Source of the DNA: Asterias amurensis
Lineage: Eukaryota; Echinodermata; Asteroidea; Forcipulatida; Asteriidae
Assembly (NCBI RefSeq): GCF_032118995.1
Contig: NC_092666.1
Span: forward strand, 3,958,501-4,022,500
Length of the DNA: 64,000 nucleotides
Direction: 5' to 3'
Under the pieces are notes generated by a model, which worked only from the letters and a program-made list of their open reading frames with translations, was not told the origin of the DNA and searched no databases. Each line of letters begins with the position of its first letter. The first letter of the stretch is position 1. A program made the position numbers and the translations under genes. This document shows, in pieces, positions 39,467-51,542 of this stretch.

Positions 39467-40060
39467 AAGCCCGGTTCATACTTCCTGCGAATGCGAATGC
39501 GAAGCGAATGTCGACGTCACAAATTATAATAATAATAATATCGAAGTCTTATATAGCGCACGTATCTACCAAACAAGGTACTCAAGGCGCTGAGTATATA
39601 CAAACTTTCAGAAATATAGGTAATTGCAGTGATGAATTCTGAGACCCAATTATTTAGCACCTTTTAAGGGTTTACAAGGTGCCACGGCGCATTAAGCAGC
39701 CACAACCAGGAACACCGGGGCGAACCCCTTCTCTTTTCGATAAGTGCACTGGGTTCTTTTACATGCGTTACACAACACATGGGACCAACGGCTTTACGTT
39801 CCATCCGAAGGACGAAGCAATGGTTAAGTGTCTTGCTCAAGGACACAGTGTCACGGCTGGGGATTCGAACCCACACTCTGCTGATCAGAAACACCAGAGT
39901 TTGAATTCGGTGCTCTTAACCGCTCGGCCACGCCACGACACTTCGCAACGAATAATTCGCAGCAGGGCAACTCTGTTCGACTCACTTGCGAGTATCGCTG
40001 CAAAAGGAGGGTTGTGACGTCAAATTCGCTTCGCATTAGCATAGTATGAACCGGGCTTTA
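39467..40060. mobile_element. Family D element (copy D2) interrupted by a SINE
   Basis: GAAGCCCGGTTCATACTTCC and TAGTATGAACCGGGCTTTA are inverted ends. The two halves are separated by the SINE at 39524-39946. Confidence 0.85.
39524..39946 (-). mobile_element. tRNA-derived SINE (family S), copy S4
   Basis: Inverted copy of S5: AATAATAATAATATCGAAGT tail at left, GCTTTACGTTCCATCCGAAG in the body. The head reads GCGGTTAAGAGCACCGAATT on the minus strand. Confidence 0.88.
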
Positions 40061-40365
40061 TGTAGATCAAACCGATGGCATGTAGGTGAAAAACACGAGT
40101 GCAGAAGCTCGTTAAATACCCCATTATTATTAATATTATTACTAATACCATTTTTACCAAGGCTATGCATTTTTTTAAATTAGTTTTACTGGGTCTCAAC
40201 AATGATAATTAATAACTCCCTCTCTGCTATCCTGCTTGAATTGTTTTTTTATTAAAATATATTGTTTCCCCTTGACTTATATGCGGGTACGTACCTATAC
40301 CACGCCCTTGACGCATGGCCTGTTGCTGGCAATGAGCAAGTTCTAGTGTGCACCATGAACTAAGG

Positions 40366-40755
40366 TTAAAGGAACACGTTGCCTTGGATCGGTCGAGTTG
40401 GTCTTTGAAAAGCGTTTGTAACCGTTTGTTATAAAATGCACATGGGTAGAAAGATGTTGTAAAAGTAGAATACAATGATCCACACAAACATGCCTCAAAA
40501 TTGCGTGGTTTTCCTTTTACCTCGTCGACTAACACGTCGGCCATTTATGGGGGTCAAAATTTTGACTCCCATAAATGGCCGACCATGTTAGTTCGCACAG
40601 TAGAAGGAAAACCACGCAATTTCGAGGCAAACTTGTGTGGATCATTGTATTCTACTTTTAAAACATCTTTCCAACCATATGCATTTTATAAAAAACGGTT
40701 ACAAACGCTTTTGTTTTGACCAACTCGTCCGATCCAAGGCAACGTGTTCCTTTAA
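40366..40755. mobile_element. Family E fold-back element, copy E3
   Basis: TTAAAGGAACACGTTGCCTT to AGGCAACGTGTTCCTTTAA, nearly identical to E1. The apex is GGTCAAAATTTTGACTCCC. Confidence 0.93.
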
Positions 40756-40930
40756 CTATATTTTTGACTCGAACCAAGGCTATAGTCTATACCATTGGTT
40801 GACTACTGTGTGTGGTGCAACCATTGGAACCATCATGGAAGAATATTCTGTGACTTAAACTATTTCCCCCAAACTGTGTACTTTGTCAGAATGATGTTTG
40901 GTCTCATTTATAACTACTCTGCGAAATTTG

Positions 40931-41001
40931 TAAGCATATTTTATAGTCCTTGCAACATTTATATAATATATAAATGTTGCAAGGACTATAAAATATGCTT
41001 A
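40931..41001. repeat. Perfect 71-bp hairpin
   Basis: 34-base arms (TAAGCATATTTTATAGTCCT...) pair without mismatch around a 3-base centre AAT at 40965-40967. Confidence 0.95.
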
Positions 41002-41889
41002 TAAATATGCTTATTATATAATTATTAAGTGGTGTATAAATCAATCAAAATCTTCTTAAGCGTTTACATAAGCAAATTGACTGTTTGTTGCTGAAAGTGG
41101 CCGGGAAAACATAATAATATTAACAGCAAGTATTAATGTCTGGCGCCTAGCCACCGTTACTAGAATTGAGTGTAAGTCTGCGTTAGTCTGGTGCTAGACA
41201 TACCCGCTTTGATCGTATTGATTTTCACTGAGGATAACTACCCCAAATGACTGCACCGTTTAATATGCTCCATACATAATACATAGTGAGTCACTGTTTC
41301 TGTACACATGGAATCTCTTGAGAAACTTCTAGAATGGCATCAAATGAATTTCGAAATATACGGCCCAACGATTGTGACACATCAGAGCAGATGTTTTAAC
41401 AACAAGAATTTAAAATAAAATTCAAAAAGAAAAATGCGCATGTTCAACTAAATAAAATGCCTCTCATAATTAGTTTTTATTTTAAACAAAATAAAAAAAA
41501 TGTGTTACATTGTTACCAAAAATAGCGATTTTTTTCTTGATTTGCACTTATGGCTTTCCATAGTTTTCAAAACTGGCTAGGCAAAAACTCGGGCTGTGAC
41601 GTTGCAAAAGAAGGGTCTATTGCATAGAGTTATATATAACTCTATGGTCTATTGAGAGATAACGACATATAGGGACAAGTTCTCGGTTGTCACGTGGTTG
41701 CTGGGCGCCATTTTGTTCTCCAAATGAGCGCAACGGGCAGTAGATCCAATCATCTTTTTAAAGAAACTTGGTCATAAATGGATGGTACAATTTTGGTTAT
41801 TGGAAGAGCACATTCATTACAATCATGTACTATCAAGAAACATATTGTCATAAATTAATGGTGCATTATTTCATTCCAGTCCTCTAAAT
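41002..41889. other. Intergenic, no gene seen
   Basis: AT-rich. A short palindrome TAGAGTTATATATAACTCTA lies at about 41625-41644. From about 41800 the sequence grades into degenerate units of the 74-bp array. Confidence 0.5.
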
Positions 41890-43220
41890 ACCAGTAAACA
41901 TTGGTTTATCGTTGGTTATTGGGATAGTTTGTTCATTCCAATCCTCTAGTTTTCAAGAAACATATCATAAAGGGATGGTTTATCGTTGGTTATTGGGATA
42001 GTTTGTTCATTCCAATCCTCTAGTTTTCAAGAAACATATCATAAAGGGATGATACATCGTTGGTTATTGGAAGAGTACATTCATTCCAATCCTCTAGTTT
42101 TCAAGAACCATATCATAAAGGGATGGTTCATCGTTGGTTATTGGAAGAGTACATTCATTCCAATCCTCTAGTTTTCAAGAAACATATCATAAAGGGATGG
42201 TTTATCGTTGGTTATTGGAAGAGTACATTAATTCCAATCCTCTAGTTTTCAAGAAACATATCATAAAGGGATGGTTTATCGTTGGTTATTGAAAGAGTAC
42301 ATTAATTCCAATCCTCTAGCTTTCAAGAAACATATCATAAAGGGATGGTTCATCATTGGTTAATGGAAGAGTATACATTCATTCCAATCCTCTAGCTTTC
42401 AAGAAACATATCATAAAGGGATGGTTCATCATTGGTTATTGGAAGAGTACATTCATTCCAATCCTCTAGTTTTCAAGAAACATATCATAAAGGGATGATA
42501 CATCGTTGGTTATTGGAAGAGTACATTCATTCCAATCCTCTAGTTTTCAAGAAACATATCATAAAGGGATGGTACATCGTTGGTTATTGGAAGAGTACAT
42601 TCATTCCAATCCTCTAGCTTTCAAGAAACATATCATAAAGGGATGGTTCATCGTTGGTTATTGGAAGAGTACATTCATTCCAATCCTCTAGTTTTCAAGA
42701 AACATATCATAAAGGGATGGTACATCGTTGGTTATTGGAAGAGTACATTAATTCCAATCCTCTAGCTTTCAAGAAACATATCATAAAGGGATGGTTCATC
42801 GTTGGTTATTGGGATAGTTTGTTCATTCCAATCCTCTAGTTTTCAAGAAACATATCATAAAGGGATGGTACATCGTTGGTTATTGGAAGAGTACATTAAT
42901 TCCAATCCTCTAGCTTTCAAGAAACATATCATAAAGGGATGGTTCATCGTTGGTTATTGGAAGAGTACATTCATTCCAATCCTCTAGTTTTCAAGAAACA
43001 TATCATAAAGGGATGGTACATCATTGGTTATTGGAAGAGTACATTCATTCCAATCCTCTAGCTTTCAAGAAACATATCATAAAGGGATGGTACATCGTTG
43101 GTTATTGGAAGAGTACATTCATTCCAATCCTCTAGTTTTCAAGAACCATATCATAAAGGGATGGTTCATCATTGGTTATTGGAAGAATACATTAATTCCA
43201 ATCCTTTAGTTTTCAAGAAA
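41890..43220 (+). repeat. 74-bp minisatellite, about 18 units
   Basis: The unit contains CATCGTTGGTTATTGGAAGA, GTACATTCATTCCAATCCTC and TAGTTTTCAAGAAACATATC. Starts recur every 74 bases (41986, 42060 ... 42432, 42506, 42580, 42654), with one two-base insertion near 42373. Variants (GGATAGTTTG against GAAGAGTACA; TAGTTTTC against TAGCTTTC) alternate between units. The period is not a multiple of three, so the repeated 61-codon open frames are not a gene. Confidence 0.97.
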
Positions 43221-43330
43221 TGTCATAAAGGTTAGTACATCTTTGGTACATCCATTTCAACCCTCACATGTAATTGGAAAGGCAGTCTTTTCAAGTTGAA
43301 CTGTCAGTTTAGTTTGTATCATATCTACAT

Positions 43331-43660
43331 GTCGTTGGTTCGAGTCCCACTCTAGTCAATTCTTTGGGTGCGTCCGTTTAGCTTCCCTGGGTGGACCCGG
43401 TCTGCCCCGGTACGTTCGTATAGCTTTGACGGGGCTCACCCGGGTCAGCCCCAAGTGCCCTGCTTGTGGAGTGGGTCACTTGGGGTGACCTGAGGTGCAT
43501 GCCGTCACCACGAGGGGGCGAGTGTGGTCGTTCGATTAGCTCTTGTCAGGGGCTCACCCGAATGAGCACTGCGGGGTAGACCCAGGGAAGCTAAACGAAC
43601 GCACCCAGTGTTGAACCCCAAGAATGTGACTCGTTACGACCGTCACAGTTGAGTGTATAT
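43331..43660 (+). mobile_element. tRNA-like SINE fragment split by a family H inverted-repeat element
   Basis: GTCGTTGGTTCGAGTCCCAC with TCTAGTCAATTC matches the 3' half of the tRNA-like unit at 20495-20530, and GTTGAACCCCAA continues it at 43613. Between them, 43365-43607 is an element with ends GGGTGCGTCCGTTTAGCTTC and GAAGCTAAACGAACGCACCC. Confidence 0.8.
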
Positions 43661-44204
43661 TCGAATCTACACTTTCATCAAGACATGACGTCACAGAAAC
43701 AGTTTACCACACTGGAGTCACTCCTTCAAAACTACCTTTTTTTCTGGCATGTTCTGGAAACTGGATAATTATAATAAATTAAACCGTTCATAAATCCAGT
43801 TATCATAACCCTAAGCTTCATGCTCTATATATATTATGTTAATTTCGTGTATTTTATTCATTGGATTCAGTTCCACGTGTCCCTTTATCGATAAGATGTA
43901 CGTGACTGGTGGCTGGTATAAACGCCGGGTGCAAATGTCAATACCACTGGATTAGTTCCGTGTGTAAAACTCTAAATCCTTTTTTCTTTTTCTTTTTTTC
44001 TACCCCCCCCCCCCCCCACTCTCTCCCTTTTTGATGTAATTTCCTCTTTGATGCCCGCTTGACAAGCGTCAAATGCACTCCGTGGTCATGAAATATATAA
44101 GCCAATAATCTAACATTACATTTAGCGGGCACGTTGAGGGTAATCACACTGTGTCGTTAAAGGCAATGCATTTTATTACCTTTTTATTTTATTACCTTTT
44201 TTTG
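43661..44204. other. Intergenic, no gene seen
   Basis: A polypyrimidine run (about 43978-44030) contains a cytosine tract of more than 15 bases. Nothing else recognised. Confidence 0.5.
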
Positions 44205-44622
44205 TTAAAGACCCTGGACAAATTATTTGTAATTGCACAAAATAATTTTCAGCATAAAAACTTACTTGGTAACAAGCAACGAAGAGCTGTTGATAGTATA
44301 AAACAATGTGAGTAACGGCTCCCCTCTGAAGTACCGTAGTTTTTGAAAAAGAAGTAATTTTCTACTAAAATATTTGAATTTGATTTCGAGACCCCAGAAG
44401 GGTTCCGCAATCAAGCATCTGACAGCACACAGCTTCGTGTGGTATGGGTGTTCATTAACTGTAATACAATACGAAAGTGTAAGGCCGGCAGGGCTACTTC
44501 AGAGGGAGCTGTTACTCACAATGTTTTACACTATCAACCTCTCCCCATTATACTCGTCACCAAGTAGGGTTTTATGCGAATAATTATTTTTAATAATTAC
44601 CAATAGTGTCCACTGCCTTTAA
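44205..44622. mobile_element. Family A fold-back derivative A16 (right end to right end)
   Basis: The left part (TTAAAGACCCTGGACAAATT, CATAAAAACTTACTTGGTAA, TAACGGCTCCCCTCTGAAGT) is an inverted right end. The right part (CTTCAGAGGGAGCTGTTACT, ATAGTGTCCACTGCCTTTAA) is a forward right end. Left-end motifs such as CAAAGACCAG are absent. Confidence 0.75.
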
Positions 44623-44989
44623 ACAAGATTATACGACGGCGGAATTAATTATGTCATTCTGATGGATTAAACGTGAGATGAGTTGTATAATTTCCCCCAC
44701 AACCCACTTTATTAAGGGATTAAAGTTTGGTAATTGAAAACCATTACTCTATATCAATCATTTTCATATAACCATACAACTCACCTGTAAAAAAACACAT
44801 TTCAAATTGAGGTAGCGTTCATGAGTACAACACATGGGAAGCAATATAGTCTCGTGTAGGATTAGGAAAGTTTTGGATAAAAAGTGAAACCTTTCTCCAC
44901 AACCGCAGTACTTCGAAGTGTAACGTTTTTCTCAAAAACGTTTTCAGACTCAAACCTGCTTCACTTTTCACCAAGTAAGTGTTTTTTTG

Positions 44990-45215
44990 TGTGTTTTTTT
45001 ACCCATACACCGATGTGTGTTAGCACTGTATACTCAGTACTCTCCAGAGTCCTGTGAAACAAATTTCATATGCAAGTTACTCGGGTGGGATTCGAACCCA
45101 CGACCCTTGCAATTCTAGAGCAGTGTCTTACCAACTAGACTACCGAGGTTGCCCGGCCGGTAGCGATAGAGGCAGTTCGGATCCTATGTTTTGGCAGCGG
45201 GTACCGCAACGATAT
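44990..45215 (-). mobile_element. tRNA-derived SINE (family U)
   Basis: On the minus strand: CCTCGGTAGTCTAGTTGGTA (A box region), GGGTTCGAATCCCACCCGAG (B box and acceptor), then a tail with GTACTGAGTATACAGTGC and ACATCGGTGTATGGGTAAAA. Tail relatives are at 37500 and 58915. The acceptor arms CCTCGGT/ACCCGAG partly pair. Confidence 0.8.
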
Positions 45216-45426
45216 GAGTAAAGTGTTCATTGCAATTGTTTTTATTTCAGAGTTATGCCAAAACGTATACGGATTGTTCAAGCATTCGTCATCATCATCA
45301 TCATCCATCATCCACTATATAATTATTGTTTCACGCTGTGACGGGGTTCATGGTGTCTTGTCCAACCGAGGGAGCAAATGGCACCCGAGGCGAAGCCCGC
45401 CGAAGGTGCCATTTGCCCCAAAGCAA

Positions 45427-45500
45427 ATGGGGGCTCGTTACCGAGTCAGTTTTTATGATATTAATTATTTTGAGTAATTGTCAATAGTGTCCAATGCCTT
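45427..45500 (+). mobile_element. Family A right-end fragment, A17
   Basis: GCTCGTTACCGAGTCAGTTT to CAATAGTGTCCAATGCCTTT. Confidence 0.7.
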
Positions 45501-45502
45501 TG

Positions 45503-45667
45503 GATTTCACCAAACTCTTCCTAATTTGGGATTAATCTTAGGACTTAGGACGGGTTCAGTTCCGTATCCAAATACGTAGGACGCATTGAACTCATCCCAA
45601 GTTAGTACGGGTTACTCGTCCTAATTCGAGATTGGATTGATCCTAGCGTTTCGTGAAATCGGCTGCA
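45503..45667. mobile_element. Family C element, copy C5
   Basis: GATTTCACCAAACTCTTCCT and AGCGTTTCGTGAAATCGGCT are inverted ends. The element abuts A17. Confidence 0.85.
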
Positions 45668-45947
45668 GGTACTTTAAGATGCAAACAAATCTATAGCAGA
45701 ACTGTTTCAGACAAGCAAATCTCAAGGCGCTATTTGAAATACACTGCATTATTTATGACGTCTCTGTTCGTGTTGCGACTCGAAAGTTGGGTTCGGGCAT
45801 AAATGACAACTGAAAACTTACTCCGCATAAAATCAAAGCGCCCGACCAACCTTTATGAATTTGATGGAATTGAATACTTAGTAACACAGATTATTAGTCC
45901 TAGTTTTAATTTAGAGCATGACGTGGATTCGAGTAGATAATGAACAG

Positions 45948-46782
45948 GGCCCCTTCCACATGACAGCAATTTAGCAGGGGTCCTTTGCTTAATTAATCTT
46001 TATATTATTACACTTCGTCGGTGGACTGTCAAAAAGTCCCTAAATAGTGAAATCTTCTCAAATTTCCTGTCATTTATGGGCAGTATTCACACGACAGTAA
46101 TTTAGCAGGTGTCCTTTGCTTAATCTTAGCATGTTTGTACATTTTTAGCAATTATTGTTCTTCGTGTGTAGACTACTTTTAAACATTAAAATGTCCCTAG
46201 TGATTTCTTCTCAAATTTCCTGTCTATTACGGGCAGTATTCACACGACAGTAATTTAGCAGGTGTCCTTTGCTTAATCTTAGCATGTTTGTAAATTTTAT
46301 CAATTATTGTTCTTCGTGTGTAGACTGTTTTTAAACATTAAAATGTCCCTAGTGATTTCTTCTCAAATTTCCTGTCTATTACGGGCAGTGTTCACACGAC
46401 AGTAATTTAGCAGGTGTCCTTTGCTTAATCTTAGCATGTTTGTAAATTTTTAGCAATTATTGTTCTTCGTGTGTAGACTACTTTTAAACATTAAAATGTC
46501 CTTGGTGATTTCTTCTCAAATTTCCTGGCTATATACGGGCAGTATTCACACGACAGTAATTTAGCAGGTGTCCTTTGCTTAATCTTAGCATGTTTGTAAA
46601 TCGTTAGCAATCGTGTGTGGACTGTCCAATGTCCCTATTAGTGAAATCCTATACAATTTTGCTGTCCTTTATGTACAGTATAATAATTGCTGTCCTTTCA
46701 CATGATTTGTACATTAATTTTAACAACCATGCTAAAAATAAGCACGGGACCCTTGTTAACTTGTTGGCTGAAAAAGGGGCTC
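45948..46782. mobile_element. Family F element, copy F3, with internal tandem expansion
   Basis: Outer ends GGGCCCCTTCCACATGACAG and CTGAAAAAGGGGCTCAAG. Inside, four units of about 153 bases (starts 46093, 46246, 46398, 46552) repeat GACAGTAATTTAGCAGGTGT, CTTAATCTTAGCATGTTTGT and TGATTTCTTCTCAAATTTCC. Confidence 0.88.
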
Positions 46783-48174
46783 AAGTTGTCGTGCGTCTGC
46801 TACACTGCAATTAGAGATTTCTAGAGAGCCTTTCTTCGTGTAAATGTTTACCCTCTTGCTACATTACGCATCCTTAGTCAGATTTTCCACGTAACGGAAG
46901 TATGTTTCCATCCACATTAGTAAGAGCAGACGATAAGAACTGCCCAACGAAAAATATTCCCGCCATAATCGTGTTGCCATAGCAACCATTGCCGTGGCAC
47001 ACAGACACCTGTTGCATAATTTTTGTGTCCTGCTTTGACATCGCTAGCAGATAATCGAAGTCAGCCCCTTATGCCAAAGGGTCGGGTAAACAAACCAGTT
47101 TGTGGATAACGATTTCCGTTGCCAATCCAGAACAAAATAAATATTTATTAAAATTTTTATTTTGATTCATTTTTTTTTTTTTTTTTTTTTTGCAACTTTG
47201 CGAATACAGGGCGCCCTGCATGACCGTACGACGGACATGATCAATTATGGATGGTTAGGAAAGAAACTAGAAAGTAAATAGTAAGTCTTGCAGGTACGAC
47301 TGTGCGACTGTACGGCACCTAAATGTAGCCCGAGTCCTAAATGTAGCCTGACCTAAATGTAGCCCCAAACATGTACATATGACCATGTGTAATGTTTTTT
47401 TTTTTTTTTTCTTTTTCTTTTTTTTTAAGTTTTTTTTTTAAACTCTTTCTCGGGTTTCATTTTGTAATCCACGTTCTTACAGTCATTGCTTTTTTGGTAT
47501 TTTTATTGATTTAACTCCGCATACATTCCTGAACTCAGCGTGTTTTTTAGTTTTTTGTTTTTTTTAATCATAGGCCCATAATTTTTTTCATTTTTTTTAC
47601 TAACTATATTACTTTATTGCTAATTGCTGAATGTTAATCACATTCAATTAAGCCTGTGGGGCACGAAAGGTGGTTCAATTCAATTTAACTCTATTCAATA
47701 AGCATTTATTTCGGCAATGCCAGAAGGGTTAAACTTAGGGGTGGGTGAAGCCTTGACTATTTATTTTACCCTTTATAACCTAACCACAAAGACAAGGGAG
47801 AAAAAAGAGAGACGAACACATAGGTTTACCAACAAATGATAAAAATGAAATAAAATAGCAGACTCGTTACTGGAACGCATATCGTATGACGCCATCTTGG
47901 AAATCCAAACCATTACGATAAACTAGACTTGACTGGGGAAAAGAGACTGGCCTCCTAGTTAATATAATGTTAATGAGGTACCTTATTCGTACAGTGAACA
48001 CGACACAGGTTGTGGCACCTCCATAGACTTCGTATTGATTTCATTTTAAAGCTGGTGACTCGATGTCTGCTTATAGAGAATCTTGCTTACAGATTCTACC
48101 AGTGAAATTAGCAGGGTACCAATCCTTATTCTGTAATGCGTAAGTTTGTTACGCTTAGCTGCTTGTTAATATGC
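46783..48174. other. Intergenic, T-rich runs and a LINE tail
   Basis: Poly(T) stretches at 47170-47192 and 47394-47440. At about 47675-47715, TTCAATTCAATTTAACTC followed by AATAAGCATTTATTTCGG resembles the inverted 3' tail of the LINE at 57150. No gene seen. Confidence 0.5.
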
Positions 48175-48564
48175 TTAAAGATAGTGGACACTATTGGTCA
48201 TTACTCAAAATAATTATTAGCATAAAACCTTTCTTGATTACGAGTAATGGGGAGAGGTTGATGGTATAAAACATTTTGAGAAAAGGCTCTCTCTGAAGTG
48301 CCATTATAGTTTTCGAGAAAGAAGTCATTTTCCACGAATTTGACTTCGAGACCTCAGCATTAGAACTTGAGGTCTCGAAATCAACCATCTAAACGCACAC
48401 AACTTCGTGTGACAAGGGTGTTTTTTTCTTTCATTATTATCTCGCACGTTCGATGACCAACTGAGCTCAAATTTTCACAGGTTTGTTATTTTATGCATAT
48501 GTTGAGATACACCAACTGTGAAAGCTAGTCTTTGACAATTACCAATAGTGTCCACTGCCTTTAA
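48175..48564 (-). mobile_element. Family A element, copy A18
   Basis: TTAAAGATAGTGGACACTAT to ATAGTGTCCACTGCCTTTAA. The central dyad (GAGACCTCAGCATTAGAACT/TGAGGTCTCGAAATC) is retained. Confidence 0.94.
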
Positions 48565-50222
48565 AGCAGTTCTATTATGCTGACCTTCCGGTGCTACTGC
48601 ACACAAATGAATGACGTCACAATGCAAATCTATGGCGAACGCCCAAGATGGCCGTCTAACTTTCTTGCTAAAAAAAACTGTGAAATACGATAACACTAAC
48701 TTCAGTAAGCACGAGTTGCTAACCATTAAGCAGCGCTTTTAAATAGAGAAGGGCCAAATTTCATAAAGCTGTTTAGCAAAAACTTCGTTGGGCATCAGGC
48801 ACAACAATGTAAACTCCTTGTTTCTGTTAAGCAATATTTTGTTGTGCTTAGCACGTTTTTGTTTTTACAGGCTTTATGCAAGTGGGCAAATGTGTTTATT
48901 TGCAACCTCTCTCCCATTTTACGTTGTAAAGTGCAACCCCCTCCCCCCACTACGTGTTTGGGAACAGATACTTCCGAACCCCCTGGCCGGGGAAATGGTT
49001 ATGCTGAAAGCATAGACAGTTGGCCATGTGTCTCGTTGTGGCTGATTTCGAGTGCTAAGGGCATTGAACGTGGTTATCATGAGGAAAGCTCTCTAATGGA
49101 ATATGTTATCAGCCTGCTGGAATAATCAGAACGGGATAAGATTTCCAGAAAGGTCTCTTTTTTATATTATTTAAAGGAGAGTTGCAGTCCGCTCTTTTTC
49201 ATATTTTGAATAACGGTTGTTCATATTAAATAACAAGAAATGTTGTGAACTAACAATCAGTTTGTCATAAACAAATTGTTATCCCGTCTTTGCTTTTTGT
49301 TATAACATATCGACGTTTAACCCGAACTGTTTCGACCGGAAAATGACTGTCTTTCCAAATTGGAAGGATAACATGATGTGTATTAAACACAGCTGAAAGC
49401 ATGTTATCTTTCAAATAAAAAATGTCAATTCAATAACAAAATTCATTTCAGTAACACAATTGCAAATGGATCAAAACGTTGTACTCGATAATTATACATT
49501 TTCCAGAATAACCTATGAATGTGACCAACATCTATTTACAAAATGCACAAATGAGACAGTTAAAGGAATCAGATACAGTTTGAAACGTGACTTAAATAAC
49601 TATTGAAGTCCGAGAATATACTCTAAAAAGTGTAGATTCGTGATTACAATAAGCTCGTACATTCTATGCACGAATCTACACTTTCTTGTCCAGTCTCCTT
49701 TCCTGAAACCCTCATAAGCTTCGATGACAATATCTTCGAATTGATTCAAAGTTAATCAACTGCAATGACGTCTTGATCAGAAACGAGTAGGTATTGCGAG
49801 CAGGTGTTGTGTAGCCTTTACTCAAGCCGTTATATCACCCAGTTTAATTACGGCTCAAAAACTAATCAAAAAACGGTCTACGATGTTGCAATTATGAAAC
49901 ATTGTTGTGTAGCCTTTATTGAAGCCGTTATATCATCCAGTTTAATTACGGCTCAAAAACTAATCAAAAAATCGACCCACGATCTTGCAATTATGAACCG
50001 TTGTCACAAGTAGAGGTAATTTCAACCGGGTTCGTATGATGGTATAATTACACCAACCTTAATTGTGTTCTTTGTTAAGACTTTGGAAAGTGGTGGTTTA
50101 AACGCGTCCATCACAATGTTTCATTAAAATGTGTTCGGACGTACAGAAAGATGTTTTGATCTCTCACTTTCATGGTGACGTTTTTGGGGGGTAGGCCTAC
50201 TTCGTTAGGAATGAACGGATAC
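48565..50222. other. Intergenic, no gene seen
   Basis: Contains a family G-like element at about 48750-48890, an inverted repeat AAGTGTAGATTCGTG/CACGAATCTACACTT (49628-49683) and a direct duplication at 49805-50003. No coding exon supported. Confidence 0.5.
49805..50003 (+). repeat. Direct duplication, unit about 98 bp
   Basis: TGTTGTGTAGCCTTTA...AAGCCGTTATATCA..CAGTTTAATTACGGCTCAAA...GATGTTGCAATTATGAA occurs at 49805 and again from 49903. Confidence 0.88.
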
Positions 50223-50505
50223 TCAAAGGACACATTTGGTAAGTGTCAAAGACCAGTCTCACCTGGTGTGTCCCATCATAATGCATGACATATAACAAAT
50301 CTGTGAAAATTGGCTCAATTGGTCATCGAAGTTGCGAGAGAATAATTAAGAAGAAAAAAACCCACATTTTTTTGCACAAATTTGTGTACTTTTGGATGCC
50401 CGATAAAAGGCTTCAGCTGAAGTCTTTTAAAATTTGAATGAGAAATTACCTCTTTCTCAAAAATTACGTCACTCCATGGAACTATTTATCACAATGTTAT
50501 ACAAA
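50223..50505 (+). mobile_element. Family A element, copy A19 (right end missing)
   Basis: GGTAAGTGTCAAAGACCAGT to TGGAACTATTTATCACAATG, with the variant centre GGCTTCAGCTGAAGTC. Confidence 0.75.
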
Positions 50506-50628
50506 GCAATGTAGGCCTATGTGCCATTTGTGATACCACCTAATAACGACCTTAAACTTTGGAGAAAAAACTTGTACAAGTTTTTGTCGCCACACATAAT
50601 TATACCATGACACTTAGCGAACCATATT

Positions 50629-51027
50629 GGGTGCGTTCGATATTAGCTACCTGGATTGGCACCGCGGTGCTCACGCGGGCAAGTTGCACTCGGGTGAGCC
50701 CCTGACAACTTAGACTTGACTCAAGTCCCAATCCCGTGCCATCCCCAGAAAACTACTGTTTTGTGATGCTCCGCATTCCAAAACCTGTTCCGCATGCGGA
50801 ACATCCACATTTTCACGGCGAGCGCGCACTGTACTGTATGCTACGGGGTTGTTTCATAGTAAGTTGAGGTAACAGCTAGGGACCTCTCACACGAGAATGG
50901 GACTTGAATCAAGTCTACTGACAACTTAGAGCTATTATCGAACGATCACACTCGCCCTCTCGTGGTGTTGTCATGCACATCGGGTCACCCCAAGTGACCC
51001 ACTCCACAAGCAGGGAACGGGGGGCTG
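50629..51027. mobile_element. Family H element, copy 2 (rearranged)
   Basis: GGGTGCGTTCGATATTAGCT at left. At right GTCACCCCAAGTGACCCACT and CGCCCTCTCGTGGTG match the middle of the element at 43365. An internal ACAACTTAGACTTGACTCAAG is mirrored by TTGAATCAAGTCTACTGACAA. Confidence 0.65.
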
Positions 51028-51121
51028 AAATGTTTTATACTATCAACTGCTCCCCGTTACTCGTTACCAGTTATGCTAATACTTGTTTTGAGTATTTACC
51101 AATACTGTCCACTACCTTTAA
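51028..51121 (+). mobile_element. Family A right-end fragment, A20
   Basis: AAATGTTTTATACTATCAAC to AATACTGTCCACTACCTTTA, directly abutting family H. Confidence 0.8.
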
Positions 51122-51246
51122 GTTATTTTTGTTGCTCATTTGCTTTTCTCTCGGTGTTATGTATAGCGTATATTATTGTTTTGTTTTGTCTGCCCTGCAC
51201 TGTACCGTGGCCATCTCTGGTGTTGGCCATGATAAATGATCTGGGC

Positions 51247-51542
51247 TTAAAGGAAAGAATTGTTAGCATAAAACATAACTTGGTAACGAGTAATGGTGAG
51301 AGGTTGGTAGAATAAAACATTATGAGAAACGGCTCCCTCGGGAGTGCCATAGTTTTCGAGAAGGAAGTAATCGCACACAACTTCGTGTGACAAGGTTGTT
51401 TTTCCTTTCATTATTATCTCACAACTTCGATGACCAATTGAGCTCAAATTTTCACAGGTTTGTTATTTTATGCATATGTTGAGATGCACCAATTGAGAAG
51501 ACTAGTCTTTGACAATTACCAATAGTGCCTTAGTGGCTTTAA
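51247..51542 (-). mobile_element. Family A element, copy A21 (both ends shortened)
   Basis: TTAAAGGAAAGAATTGTTAG lacks the usual GTGGACACTATTGG. The body is normal (GAAACGGCTCCCTCGGGAGT, TGACAATTACCAATAGTG). Confidence 0.8.

Noticed and set aside
41986..43209. Series of nearly identical 61-codon open frames
   Set aside because: They come from a 74-bp tandem repeat. The period is not a multiple of three, so each frame simply runs until the repeat shifts into a stop.
45075..45160. Minus-strand tRNA gene
   Set aside because: A and B boxes are good, but the anticodon stem does not pair properly and a SINE tail follows that recurs at 37500 and 58915.
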